This document shows, one piece after another, positions 45,701-58,690 of a stretch of 64,000 bases of DNA. The first letter of the stretch is position 1; each line of letters opens with the position of its first letter. A model generated the notes under the pieces. That model made no database searches. It was not told where the DNA came from and saw only the letters and a list, made by a program, of their open reading frames with translations. The DNA is from Litoditis marina (taxonomy: Eukaryota; Nematoda; Chromadorea; Rhabditida; Rhabditidae). The DNA is taken from assembly GCA_964036275.1 (NCBI GenBank), contig CAXIWQ010000151.1, positions 91,906-155,905 of the forward strand. The letters run 5' to 3'. Position numbers and translations under genes: made by a program.

Positions 45701-48070
45701 TTAGGTTTTTTTAGCTGGGAGCAACATACTTGATAGCCGTATAACCTTTTTCCTGTAGCTGCACGGCAAAGAGTCAATAACCGCGTTAATTTGTCTTTTG
45801 TGGCTGTGCGCCACAGAATATAAAGTCGTATTAGGTTTTCGTAGCTGGGAGCAACAGACTTGATAGCCGTATGAATTTTTTTCTGTAGCTGCAAGGCAAA
45901 GAGGTAATAACCGCGTTAATTTGTCTTTTGTGGCTGTGCGCCACAGAATAGATTGTCGTATCAGGTTTTTGTAGCTGGGAGCAACAGACTTGATAGCCGT
46001 ATGAACTTTTCTCTGTAGCTGCAAGCCAACAAGTCGATAACCGCGATAATTCGTATTTTGTGGCTGTGCGCCACAGAATAGATTGTCGTATTAGGTTTTT
46101 GTAGCTGGGAGCAACAGATTTGATAGCCGTATGAACTGTTCTTTGTAGCTGCAAGGCAAAGAGTCGATAACCGCGTTAATTCGTATTTTGTGGCTGTGCG
46201 CCACAGAATAGATAGTCGTATTAGGTTTTTGTAGCTGGGAGCAACATATTTGATAGCCGTATAACCTTTTTCCTGTAGCTGCACGGCAAAGAGTCAATAA
46301 CCGCGTTAATTTGTCTTTTGTGGCTGTGCGCCACAGAATATAAAGTCGTATTAGGTTTTTGTAGCTGGGAGCAACAGACTTGATAGCCGTATGAACTTTT
46401 TTCTGTAGCTGCAAGGCAAAGAGGTAATAACCGCGTTAATTTGTCTTTTGTGGCTGTGCGCCACAGAATAGATTGTCGTATCAGGTTATTGTAGCTGGGA
46501 GCAACAGACTTGATAGCCGTATGAACTTTTTTCTGTAGCTGCAAGGCAAAGAGGTAATAACCGCGTTAATTTGTCTTTTGTGGCTGTGCGCCACAGAATA
46601 TAAAGTCGGATTAGGTTTTCGTAGCTGGGAGCAACAGACTTGATAGCCGTATGAACTTTTTTCTGTAGCTGCAAGGCAAAGAGGTAATAACCGCGTTAAT
46701 TTGTCTTTTGTGGCTGTGCGCCACAGAATAGATTGTCGTATTAGGTTTTTTTAGCTGGGAGCAACATACTTGTTAGCCGTATAACCTTTTTCCTGTAGCT
46801 GCACGGCAAAGAGTCAATAACCGCGTTAATTTGTCTTTTGTGGCTGTGCGCCACAGAATATAAAGTCGTATTAGGTTTTCGTAGCTGGGAGCAACAGACT
46901 TGATAGCCGTATGAATTTTTTTCTGTAGCTGCAAGGCAAAGAGGTAATAACCGCGTTAATTTGTCTTTTGTGGCTGTGCGCCACAGAATAGATTGTCGTA
47001 TCAGGTTTTTGTAGCTGGGAGCAACAGACTTGATAGCCGTATGAACTTTTCTCTGTAGCTGCAAGCCAACAAGTCGATAACCGCGATAATTCGTATTTTG
47101 TGGCTGTGCGCCACAGAATAGATTGTCGTATTAGGTTTTTGTAGCTGGGAGCAACAGACTTGATAGCCGTATGAATTTTTTTCTGTAGCTGCAAGGCAAA
47201 GAGTCGATAACCGCGTTAATTCGTATTTTGTGGCTGTGCGCCACAGAATAGATAGTCGTATTAGGTTTTTGTAGCTGGGAGCAACATATTTGATAGCCGT
47301 ATAACCTTTTTCCTGTAGCTGCACGGCAAAGAGTCAATAACCGCGTTAATTTGTCTTTTGTGGCTGTGCGCCACAGAATATAAAGTCGTATTAGGTTTTT
47401 GTAGCTGGGAGCAACAGACTTGATAGCCGTATGAACTTTTTTCTGTAGCTGCAAGGCAAAGAGGTAATAACCGCGTTAATTTGTCTTTTGTGGCTGTGCG
47501 CCACAGAATAGATTGTCGTATCAGGTTATTGTAGCTGGGAGCAACAGACTTGATAGCCGTATGAACTTTTTTCTGTAGCTGCAAGGCAAAGAGGTAATAA
47601 CCGCGTTAATTTGTCTTTTGTGGCTGTGCGCCAGAGAATATAAAGTCGGATTAGGTTTTCGTAGCTGGGAGCAACAGACTTGATAGCCGTATGAACTTTT
47701 TTCTGTAGCTGCAAGGCAAAGAGGTAATAACCGCGTTAATTTGTCTTTTGTGGCTGTGCGCCACAGAATAGATTGTCGTATTAGGTTTTTTTAGCTGGGA
47801 GCAACATACTTGTTAGCCGTATAACCTTTTTCCTGTAGCTGCACGGCAAAGAGTCAATAACCGCGTTAATTTGTCTTTTGTGGCTGTGCGCCACAGAATA
47901 TAAAGTCGTATTAGGTTTTCGTAGCTGGGAGCAACAGACTTGATAGCCGTATGAATTTTTTTCTGTAGCTGCAAGGCAAAGAGGTAATAACCGCGTTAAT
48001 TTGTCTTTTGTGGCTGTGCGCCACAGAATAGATTGTCGTATCAGGTTTTTGTAGCTGGGAGCAACAGACT
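45701..48070. repeat. Higher-order repeat, 1040-bp period (eight monomers)
   Basis: Copies begin at 45701, 46741 and 47781 (partial), each starting with TTAGGTTTTTTTAGCTGGG. Shared markers include CAGGTTATTGTAGC (46483 and 47523) and TCGGATTAGG (46608 and 47648). CTTGTTAGCCG is shared by the second and third copies only, which makes these two the closest pair. Confidence 0.85.
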
Positions 48071-48941
48071 TGATAGCCGTAGCTCTGTAGCTGCAAGCCA
48101 ACAAGTCGATAACCGCGATAATTCGTATTTTGTGGCTGTGCGCCACAGAATAGATTGTCGTATTAGGTTTTTGTAGCTGGGAGCAACAGATTTGATAGCC
48201 GTATGAACTTTTCTCTGTAGCTGCAAGCCAACAAGTCGATAACCGCGATAATTTGTTTTTGTGGCTGTGCGCCACAGAATAGATTGTCGTATTAGGTTTT
48301 TGTAGCTGGGAGCAACAGATTTGATAGCCGTATGAAATATTTTCTGTAGCTGCAAGGCAAAGAGTCGATAACCGCGTCAATTCGTATTTTGTGGCTGTGC
48401 GCCACAGAATAGATAGTCGTATTAGGTTTTTGTAGCTGGGAGCAACATACTTGATAGCCGTATAACCTTTTTCCTGTAGCTGCACGGCAAAGAGTCAATA
48501 ACCGCGTTAATTTGTCTTTTGTGGCTGTGCGCCACAGAATATAAAGTCGTATTAGGTTTTCGTAGCTGGGAGCAACAGACTTGATAGCCGTACGAACTTT
48601 TTTCTGTAGCTGCAAGGCAAAGAGGTAATAACCGCGTTAATTTGTCTTTTGTGGCTGTGCGCCACAGAATAGATTGTCGTATCAGGTTTTTGTAGCTGGG
48701 AGCAACAGACTTGATAGCCGTATGAACTTTTCTCTGTAGCTGCAAGCCAACAAGTCGATAACCGCGATATTTCGTGTTTTGTGGCTGTGCGCCACAGAAT
48801 ATAAAGTCGTATTAGGTTTTCGTAGCTGGGAGCAACAGACTTGATAGCCGTATGATTTTTTTTCTGTAGCTGCAAGGCAAAGAGTCAATAACCGCGTTAA
48901 TTTGTCTTTTGTGGCTGTGCGCCACAGAATATAAAGTCGTA

Positions 48942-51900
48942 TTAGGTTTTCGTAGCTGGGAGCAACAGACTTGATAGCCGTATGAACTTTTTTCTGTAGC
49001 TGCAAGGCAAAGAGGTAATAACCGCGTTAATTTGTCTTTTGTGGCTGTGCGCCACAGAATAGATTGTCGTATCAGGTTTTTGTAGCTGGGAGCAACAGAC
49101 TTGATAGCCGTATGAACTTTTCTCTGTAGCTGCAAGCCAACAAGTCGATAACCGCGATATTTCGTGTTTTGTGGCTGTGCGCCACAGAATATAAAGTCGT
49201 ATTAGGTTTTCGTAGCTGGGAGCAACAGACTTGATAGCCGTATGATTTTTTTTCTGTAGCTGCAAGGCAAAGAGTCAATAACCGCGTTAATTTGTCTTTT
49301 GTGGCTGTGCGCCACAGAATAGATTGTCGTATTAGGTTTTTGTAGCTGGGAGCAACAGATTTGATAGCCGTATGAAATATTTTCTGTAACTGCGAGGCAA
49401 AGAGTCAATAACCGCGTTAATTCGTCTTTTGTGGCTGTGCGCCACAGAATATATAGTCGTATTAGGTTTTTGTAGCTGGGAGCAACAGACTTGATAGCCG
49501 TATGAACTGTTCTCTGTAGCTGCAAGGCAAAGAGTCGATAACCGCGTTAATTCGTATTTTGTGGCTGTGCGCCACAGAATAGATAGTCGTATTAGGTTTT
49601 TTTAGCTGGGAGCAACATACTTGATAGCCGTATAACCTTTTTCCTGTAGCTGCACGGCAAAGAGTCAATAACCGCGTTAATTTGTCTTTTGTGGCTGTGC
49701 GCCACAGAATATAAAGTCGTATTAGGTTTTCGTAGCTGGGAGCAACAGACTTGATAGCCGTATGAATTTTTTTCTGTAGCTGCAAGGCAAAGAGGTAATA
49801 ACCGCGTTAATTTGTCTTTTGTGGCTGTGCGCCACAGAATAGATTGTCGTATCAGGTTTTTGTAGCTGGGAGCAACAGACTTGATAGCCGTATGAACTTT
49901 TCTCTGTAGCTGCAAGCCAACAAGTCGATAACCGCGATAATTCGTATTTTGTGGCTGTGCGCCACAGAATAGATTGTCGTATTAGGTTTTTGTAGCTGGG
50001 AGCAACAGATTTGATAGCCGTATGAACTGTTCTTTGTAGCTGCAAGGCAAAGAGTCGATAACCGCGTTAATTCGTATTTTGTGGCTGTGCGCCACAGAAT
50101 AGATAGTCGTATTAGGTTTTTGTAGCTGGGAGCAACATATTTGATAGCCGTATAACCTTTTTCCTGTAGCTGCACGGCAAAGAGTCAATAACCGCGTTAA
50201 TTTGTCTTTTGTGGCTGTGCGCCACAGAATATAAAGTCGTATTAGGTTTTTGTAGCTGGGAGCAACAGACTTGATAGCCGTATGAACTTTTTTCTGTAGC
50301 TGCAAGGCAAAGAGGTAATAACCGCGTTAATTTGTCTTTTGTGGCTGTGCGCCACAGAATAGATTGTCGTATCAGGTTTTTGTAGCTGGGAGCAACAGAC
50401 TTGATAGCCGTATGAACTTTTTTCTGTAGCTGCAAGGCAAAGAGGTAATAACCGCGTTAATTTGTCTTTTGTGGCTGTGCGCCACAGAATATAAAGTCGT
50501 ATTAGGTTTTCGTAGCTGGGAGCAACAGACTTGATAGCCGTATGAACTTTTTTCTGTAGCTGCAAGGCAAAGAGGTAATAACCGCGTTAATTTGTCTTTT
50601 GTGGCTGTGCGCCACAGAATAGATTGTCGTATTAGGTTTTTTTAGCTGGGAGCAACATACTTGATAGCCGTATAACCTTTTTCCTGTAGCTGCACGGCAA
50701 AGAGTCAATAACCGCGTTAATTTGTCTTTTGTGGCTGTGCGCCACAGAATATAAAGTCGTATTAGGTTTTCGTAGCTGGGAGCAACAGACTTGATAGCCG
50801 TATGAATTTTTTTCTGTAGCTGCAAGGCAAAGAGGTAATAACCGCGTTAATTTGTCTTTTGTGGCTGTGCGCCACAGAATAGATTGTCGTATCAGGTTTT
50901 TGTAGCTGGGAGCAACAGACTTGATAGCCGTAGCTCTGTAGCTGCAAGCCAACAAGTCGATAACCGCGATAATTCGTATTTTGTGGCTGTGCGCCACAGA
51001 ATAGATTGTCGTATTAGGTTTTTGTAGCTGGGAGCAACAGATTTGATAGCCGTATGAACTGTTCTTTGTAGCTGCAAGGCAAAGAGTCGATAACCGCGTT
51101 AATTCGTATTTTGTGGCTGTGCGCCACAGAATATAAAGTCGTATTAGGTTTTCGTAGCTGGGAGCAACAGACTTGATAGCCGTACGAACTTTTTTCTGTA
51201 GCTGCAAGGCAAAGAGGTAATAACCGCGTTAATTTGTCTTTTGTGGCTGTGCGCCACAAAATAGATTGTCGTATCAGGTTTTTGTAGCTGGGAGCAACAG
51301 ACTTGATAGCCGTATGAACTTTTCTCTGTAGCTGCAAGCCAACAAGTCGATAACCGCGATATTTCGTGTTTTGTGGCTGTGCGCCACAGAATATAAAGTC
51401 GTATTAGGTTTTCGTAGCTGGGAGCAACAGACTTGATAGCCGTATGATTTTTTTCTGTAGCTGCAAGGCAAAGAGTCAATAACCGCGTTAATTTGTCTTT
51501 TGTGGCTGTGCGCCACAGAATATAAAGTCGTATTAGGTTTTCGTAGCTGGGAGCAACAGACTTGATAGCCGTATGAACTTTTTTCTGTAGCTGCAAGGCA
51601 AAAAGGTAATAACCGCGTTAATTTGTCTTTTGTGGCTGTGCGCCACAGAATAGATTGTCGTATCAGGTTTTTGTAGCTGGGAGCAACAGACTTGATAGCC
51701 GTATGAACTTTTCTCTGTAGCTGCAAGCCAACAAGTCGATAACCGCGATATTTCGTGTTTTGTGGCTGTGCGCCACAGAATATAAAGTCGTATTAGGTTT
51801 TCGTAGCTGGGAGCAACAGACTTGATAGCCGTATGATTTTTTTTCTGTAGCTGCAAGGCAAAGAGTCAATAACCGCGTTAATTTGTCTTTTGTGGCTGTG

Positions 51901-54900
51901 CGCCACAGAATAGATTGTCGTATTAGGTTTTTGTAGCTGGGAGCAACAGATTTGATAGCCGTATGAAATATTTTCTGTAACTGCGAGGCAAAGAGTCAAT
52001 AACCGCGTTAATTCGTCTTTTGTGGCTGTGCGCCACAGAATATATAGTCGTATTAGGTGTTTGTAGCTGGGAGCAACAGACTTGATAGCCGTATGAACTG
52101 TTCTCTGTAGCTGCAAGGCAAAGAGTCGATAACCGCGTTAATTCGTATTTTGTGGCTGTGCGCCACAGAATAGATAGTCGTATTAGGTTTTTTTAGCTGG
52201 GAGCAACATACTTGATAGCCGTATAACCTTTTTCCTGTAGCTGCACGGCAAAGAGTCAATAACCGCGTTAATTTGTCTTTTGTGGCTGTGCGCCACAGAA
52301 TATAAAGTCGTATTAGGTTTTCGTAGCTGGGAGCAACAGACTTGATAGCCGTATGAATTTTTTTCTGTAGCTGCAAGGCAAAGAGGTAATAACCGCGTTA
52401 ATTTGTCTTTTGTGGCTGTGCGCCACAGAATAGATTGTCGTATCAGGTTTTTGTAGCTGGGAGCAACAGACTTGATAGCCGTATGAACTTTTCTCTGTAG
52501 CTGCAAGCCAACAAGTCGATAACCGCAATAATTCGTATTTTGTGGCTGTGCGCCACAGAATAGATTGTCGTATTAGGTTTTTGTAGCTGGGAGCAACAGA
52601 TTTGATAGCCGTATGAACTGTTCTTTGTTGCTGCAAGGCAAAGAGTGGATAACCGCGTTAATTCGTATTTTGTGGCTGTGCGCCACAGAATAGATAGTCG
52701 TATTAGGTTTTTGTAGCTGGGAGCAACATATTTGATAGCCGTATAACCTTTTTCCTGTAGCTGCACGGCAAAGAGTCAATAACCGCGTTAATTTGTCTTT
52801 TGTGGCTGTGCGCCACAGAATATAAAGTCGTATTAGGTTTTTGTAGCTGGGAGCAACATACTTGATAGCCGTATGAACTTTTTTCTGTAGCTGCAAGGCA
52901 AAGAGGTAATAACCGCGTTAATTTGTCTTTTGTGGCTGTGCGCCACAGAATAGATTGTCGTATCAGGTTTTTGTAGCTGGGAGCAACAGACTTGATAGCC
53001 GTATGAACTTTTTTCTGTAGCTGCAAGGCAAAGAGGTAATAACCGTAATAACCGCGTTAATTTGTCTTTTGTGGCTGTGCGCCACAGAATATAAAGTCGT
53101 ATTAGGTTTTCGTAGCTGGGAGCAACAGACTTGATAGCCGTATGAACTTTTTTCTGTAGCTGCAAGGCAAAGAGGTAATAACCGCGTTAATTTGTCTTTT
53201 GTGGCTGTGCGCCACAGAATAGATTGTCGTATCAGGTTTTTGTAGCTGGGAGCAACAGACTTGATAGCCGTATGAACTTTTCTCTGTAGCTGCAAGCCAA
53301 CAAGTCGATAACCGCGATATTTCGTGTTTTGTGGCTGTGCGCCACAGAATATAAAGTCGTATTAGGTTTTCGTAGCTGGGAGCAACAGACTTGATAGCCG
53401 TATGATTTTTTTTTCTGTAGCTGCAAGGCAAAGAGTCAATAACCGCGTTAATTTGTCTTTTGTGGCTGTGCGCCACAGAATATAAAGTCGTATTAGGTTT
53501 TCGTAGCTGGGAGCAACAGACTTGATAGCCGTATGAACTTTTTTCTGTAGCTGCAAGGCAAAGAGGTAATAACCGCGTTAATTTGTCTTTTGTGGCTGTG
53601 CGCCACAGAATAGATTGTCGTATCAGGTTTTTGTAGCTGGGAGCAACAGACTTGATAGCCGTATGAACTTTTCTCTGTAGCTGCAAGCCAACAAGTCGAT
53701 AACCGCGATATTTCGTGTTTTGTGGCTGTGCGCCACAGAATATAAAGTCGTATTAGGTTTTCGTAGCTGGGAGCAACAGACTTGATAGCCGTATGATTTT
53801 TTTTCTGTAGCTGCAAGGCAAAGAGTCAATAACCGCGTTAATTTGTCTTTTGTGGCTGTGCGCCACAGAATAGATTGTCGTATTAGGTTTTTGTAGCTGG
53901 GAGCAACAGATTTGATAGCCGTATGAAATATTCTCTGTAACTGCGAGGCAAAGAGTCAATAACCGCGTTAATTCGTCTTTTGTGGCTGTGCGCCACAGAA
54001 TATATAGTCGTATTAGGTTTTTGTAGCTGGGAGCAACAGACTTGATAGCCGTATGAACTGTTCTCTGTAGCTGCAAGGCAAAGAGTCGATAACCGCGTTA
54101 ATTCGTATTTTGTGGCTGTGCGCCACAGAATAGATAGTCGTATTAGGTTTTTTTAGCTGGGAGCAACATACTTGATAGCCGTATAACCTTTTTCCTGTAG
54201 CTGCACGGCAAAGAGTCAATAACCGCGTTAATTTGTCTTTTGTGGCTGTGCGCCACAGAATATAAAGTCGTATTAGGTTTTCGTAGCTGGGAGCAACAGA
54301 CTTGATAGCCGTATGAATTTTTTTCTGTAGCTGCAAGGCAAAGAGGTAATAACCGCGTTAATTTGTCTTTTGTGGCTGTGCGCCACAGAATAGATTGTCG
54401 TATCAGGTTTTTGTAGCTGGGAGCAACAGACTTGATAGCCGTATGAACTTTTCTCTGTAGCTGCAAGCCAACAAGTCGATAACCGCGATAATTCGTATTT
54501 TGTGGCTGTGCGCCACAGAATAGATTGTCGTATTAGGTTTTTGTAGCTGGGAGCAACAGATTTGATAGCCGTATGAACTGTTCTTTGTAGCTGCAAGGCA
54601 AAGAGTCGATAACCGCGTTAATTCGTATTTTGTGGCTGTGCGCCACAGAATAGATAGTCGTATTAGGTTTTTGTAGCTGGGAGCAACATATTTGATAGCC
54701 GTATAACCTTTTTCCTGTAGCTGCACGGCAAAGAGTCAATAACCGCGTTAATTTGTCTTTTGTGGCTGTGCGCCACAGAATATAAAGTCGTATTAGGTTT
54801 TTGTAGCTGGGAGCAACAGACTTGATAGCCGTATGAACTTTTTTCTGTAGCTGCAAGGCAAAGAGGTAATAACCGCGTTAATTTGTCTTTTGTGGCTGTG

Positions 54901-54986
54901 CGCCACAGAATAGATTGTCGTATCAGGTTTTTGTAGCTGGGAGCAACAGACTTGATAGCCGTATGAACTTTTTTCTGTAGCTGCAA
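48942..54986. repeat. Block of about 1.5 kb present three times
   Basis: A block of at least 1494 bp occurs at 48942-50435, 51533-53026 and 53493-54986, with start spacings of 2591 and 1960 bp. Shared markers are GATATTTCGTGTTTTG, the ATATTTTCTGTAAC/ATATTCTCTGTAAC monomer, GTTCTTTGTAGC and TTTTTTAGCTGGG. The middle copy has private changes, for example TAGGTGTTTGTAGC at 52057 and GTTGCTGCAAGG at 52628. Confidence 0.82.
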
Positions 54987-56547
54987 GGCAAAGAGGTAAT
55001 AACCGCGTTAATTTGTCTTTTGTGGCTGTGCGCCATAGGATATAGAGTCGTATTAGGTTTTTGTAGCCATGAGCAACAGACTTGATAGCCGTATAAACTT
55101 TTTTCTGTAGCTGCACGGCAAAGAGTCAATAACCGCGTTAATTTGTCTTTTGTGGCTGTGCGCCACAGAATATAAAGTCGTATTAGGTTTTTGTAGCTGG
55201 GAGCAACAGACTTGATAGCCGTATAAACTTTTTTTTTGTAGCTGCAAGGCAAAGAGGTAATAACCGCGTTAATTTGTCTTTTGTGGCTGTGCGCCACAGA
55301 ATAGATTGTCGTATCAGGTTTTTGTAGCTGGGAGCAACAGACTTGATAGCCGTATAAACTTTTCTCTGTAGCTGCAAGCCAACAAGTCGATAACCGCGAT
55401 AATTCGTATTTTGTGGCTGTGCGCCACAGAATAGATTGTCGTATTAGGTTTTTGTAGCTGGGAGCAACAGATTTGATAGCCGTATGAACTGTTCTTTGTA
55501 GCTGCAAGGCAAAGAGTCGATAACCGCGTTAATTCGTATTTTGTGGCTGTGCGCCACAGAATAGATAGTCGTATTAGGTTTTTGTAGCTGGGAGCAACAT
55601 ATTTGATAGCCGTATAACCTTTTTTCTGTAGCTGCACTTCAAAGAGTCAATAACCGCGTTAATTTGTCTTTTGTGGCTGTGCGCCACAGAATATAAAGTC
55701 GTATTAGGTTTTTGTAGCTGGGAGCAACAGACTTGATAGCCGTATGAACTTTTTTCTGTAGCTGCAAGGCAAAGAGGTAATAACCGCGTTAATTTGTCTT
55801 TTGTGGCTGTGCGCCACAGGATAGATTGTCGTATCAGGTTTTTGTAGCTGGGAGCAACAGACTTGATAGCCGTATGAACTTTTTTCTGTAGCTGCAAGGC
55901 AAAGAGGTAATAACCGCGTTAATTTGTCTTTTGTGGCTGTGCGCCATAGGATATAAAGTCGTATTAGGTTTTTGTAGCCATGAGCAACAGACTTGATAGC
56001 CGTTTAAACTTTTTTCTGTAGCTGCAAGGCAAAGAGTCGATAACCGCGTTATATCGTATTTTGGTGCTGTGTGCCACAGAATAGATAGTTGTATTGGGTT
56101 TTTCTAGCTGGGAGCAACATACTTGATAGCCATATAAACTTTTTTCTGTAGCTGCACGGCAAAGAGTCAATAACCGCGTTAATTTGTCTTTTGTGGCTGT
56201 GCGCCACAGAATATAAAGTCGTATTAGGTTTTTGTAGCTGGGAGCAACATACTTGATAGCCGTATAAACTTTTTTCTGTAGCTGCAAGGCAAAGAGGTAA
56301 TAACCGCGTTAATTTGTCTTTTGTGGCTGTGCGCCACAGAATATAAAGTCGTATTAGGTTTTTGTAGCTGGGAGCAACAGATTTGATAGCCGTATGAAAT
56401 GTTCTCTGTAACTGCAAGGCAAAGAGTCAATAACCGCGTTAATTTGTATTTTGTGGCTGTGCGCCACAGAATATAAAGTCGTATTATGTTTTTGTAGTTG
56501 GAAGCAACAGACTTGATAGCCGTATGATTTTTTTTTGTAGCTGCAAG

Positions 56548-58364
56548 TCAAAATGTCAATAACCGCGTTAATTCGTCTTTGTGGCTGTGCGCCTCAGAAT
56601 AGATTGTCGTATTAGGTTTTTGTAGCTGGGAGCAACAGATTTGATAGCCGTATGAAATGTTCTCTGTAACTGCGAGGCAAAGAGTCAATAACCGCGTTAA
56701 TTCGTCTTTTGTGGCTGTGCGCCACAGAATATATAGTCGTATTAGGTTTTTGTAGCTGGGAGCAACAAACTTGATAGCCGTATGAACTTTTCTCTGTAGC
56801 TGCAAGCCAACAAGTCGATAACCGCGATAATTTGTATTTTGTGGCTGTGCGCCACAGAATAGATTGTCGTATTAGGTTTTTGTAGCTGGGAGCAACAGAT
56901 TTGATAGCCGTATGAACTGTTCTCTGTAGCTGCAAGGCAAAGAGTCGATAACCGCGTCAATTCGTATTTTGTGGCTGTGCGCCACAGAATAGATAGTCGT
57001 ATTAGGTTTTTGTAGCTGGGAGCAACATACTTGGTAGCCGTATAACCTTTTTCCTGTAGCTGCACGGCAAAGAGTCAATAACCGCGTTAATTTGTCTTTT
57101 GTGGCTGTGCGCCACAGAATAGATTGTCGTATTAGGTTTTTGTAGCTGGGAGCAACAGATTTGATAGCCGTATGAAATATTCTCTGTAACTGCGAGGCAA
57201 AGAGTCAATAACCGCGTTAATTCGTCTTTTGTGGCTGTGCGCCACAGAATATATAGTCGTATTAGGTTTTTGTAGCTGGGAGCAACAAACTTGATAGCCG
57301 TATGAACTGTTCTCTGCAGCTGCAAGGCAAAGAGGTAATAACCGCGTTAATTTGTCTTTTGTGGCTGTGCGCCACAGAATATAAAGTCGTATTAGGTTTT
57401 TGTAGCTGGGAGCAACAGATTTGATAGCCGTATGAAATGTTCTCTGTAACTGCAAGGCAAAGAGTCAATAACCGCGTTAATTTGTATTTTGTGGCTGTGC
57501 GCCACAGAATATAAAGTCGTATTATGTTTTTGTAGTTGGAAGCAACAGACTTGATAGCCGTATGATTTTTTTTTTGTAGCTGCAAGTCAAAATGTCAATA
57601 ACCGCGTTAATTCGTCTTTGTGGCTGTGCGCCTTAGAATAGATTGTCGTATTAGGTTTTTGTAGCTGGGAGCAACAGATTTGATAGCCGTATGAAATGTT
57701 CTCTGTAACTGCGAGGCAAAGAGTCAATAACCGCGTTAATTCGTCTTTTGTGGCTGTGCGCCACAGAATATATAGTCGTATTAGGTTTTTGTAGCTGGGA
57801 GCAACAAACTTGATAGCCGTATGAACTTTTCTCTGTAGCTGCAAGCCAACAAGTCGATAACCGCGATAATTTGTATTTTGTGGCTGTGCGCCACAGAATA
57901 GATTGTCGTATTAGGTTTTTGTAGCTGGGAGCAACAGATTTGATAGCCGTATGAACTGTTCTCTGTAGCTGCAAGGCAAAGAGTCGATAACCGCGTCAAT
58001 TCGTATTTTGTGGCTGTGCGCCACAGAATAGATAGTCGTATTAGGTTTTTGTAGCTGGGAGCAACATACTTGGTAGCCGTATAACCTTTTTCCTGTAGCT
58101 GCACGGCAAAGAGTCAATAACCGCGTTAATTTGTCTTTTGTGGCTGTGCGCCACAGAATAGATTGTCGTATTAGGTTTTTGTAGCTGGGAGCAACAGATT
58201 TGATAGCCGTATGAAATATTCTCTGTAACTGCGAGGCAAAGAGTCAATAACCGCGTTAATTCGTCTTTTGTGGCTGTGCGCCACAGAATATATAGTCGTA
58301 TTAGGTTTTTGTAGCTGGGAGCAACAGACTTGATAGCCGTATGAACTGTTCTCTGTAGCTGCAA
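56548..58364. repeat. Higher-order repeat, 1039-bp period
   Basis: 56548-57325 recurs at 57587-58364 (eight monomers less 1 bp). Both copies carry AAAATGTCAATAACC, the short TCGTCTTTGTGG junction, GCGTCAATTCG and CTTGGTAGCCG. The same string of variants also occurs at about 23795-24572 in the left block, so this arrangement predates the separation of the two arrays or was copied between them. Confidence 0.8.
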
Positions 58365-58690
58365 GGCAAAGAGTCGATAACCGCGATAATTCGTATTTTG
58401 TGGCTGTGCGCCACAGAATAGATAGTCGTATTAGGTTTTTTTAGCTGGGAGCAACATACTTGATAGCCGTATAACCTTTTTCCTGTAGCTGCACGGCAAA
58501 GAGTCAATAACCGCGTTAATTTGTCTTTTGTAACTGTGCGCCACAGAATATAGAGTCGTATTAGGTTTTCGTAGCTGGGAGCAACAGACTTGATAGCCGT
58601 ATGAATTTTTTTCTGTAGCTGCAAGGCACAGAGGTAATAACCGCGTTAATTTGTCTTTTGTGGCTGTGCGCCACAGAATAGATTGTCGTA

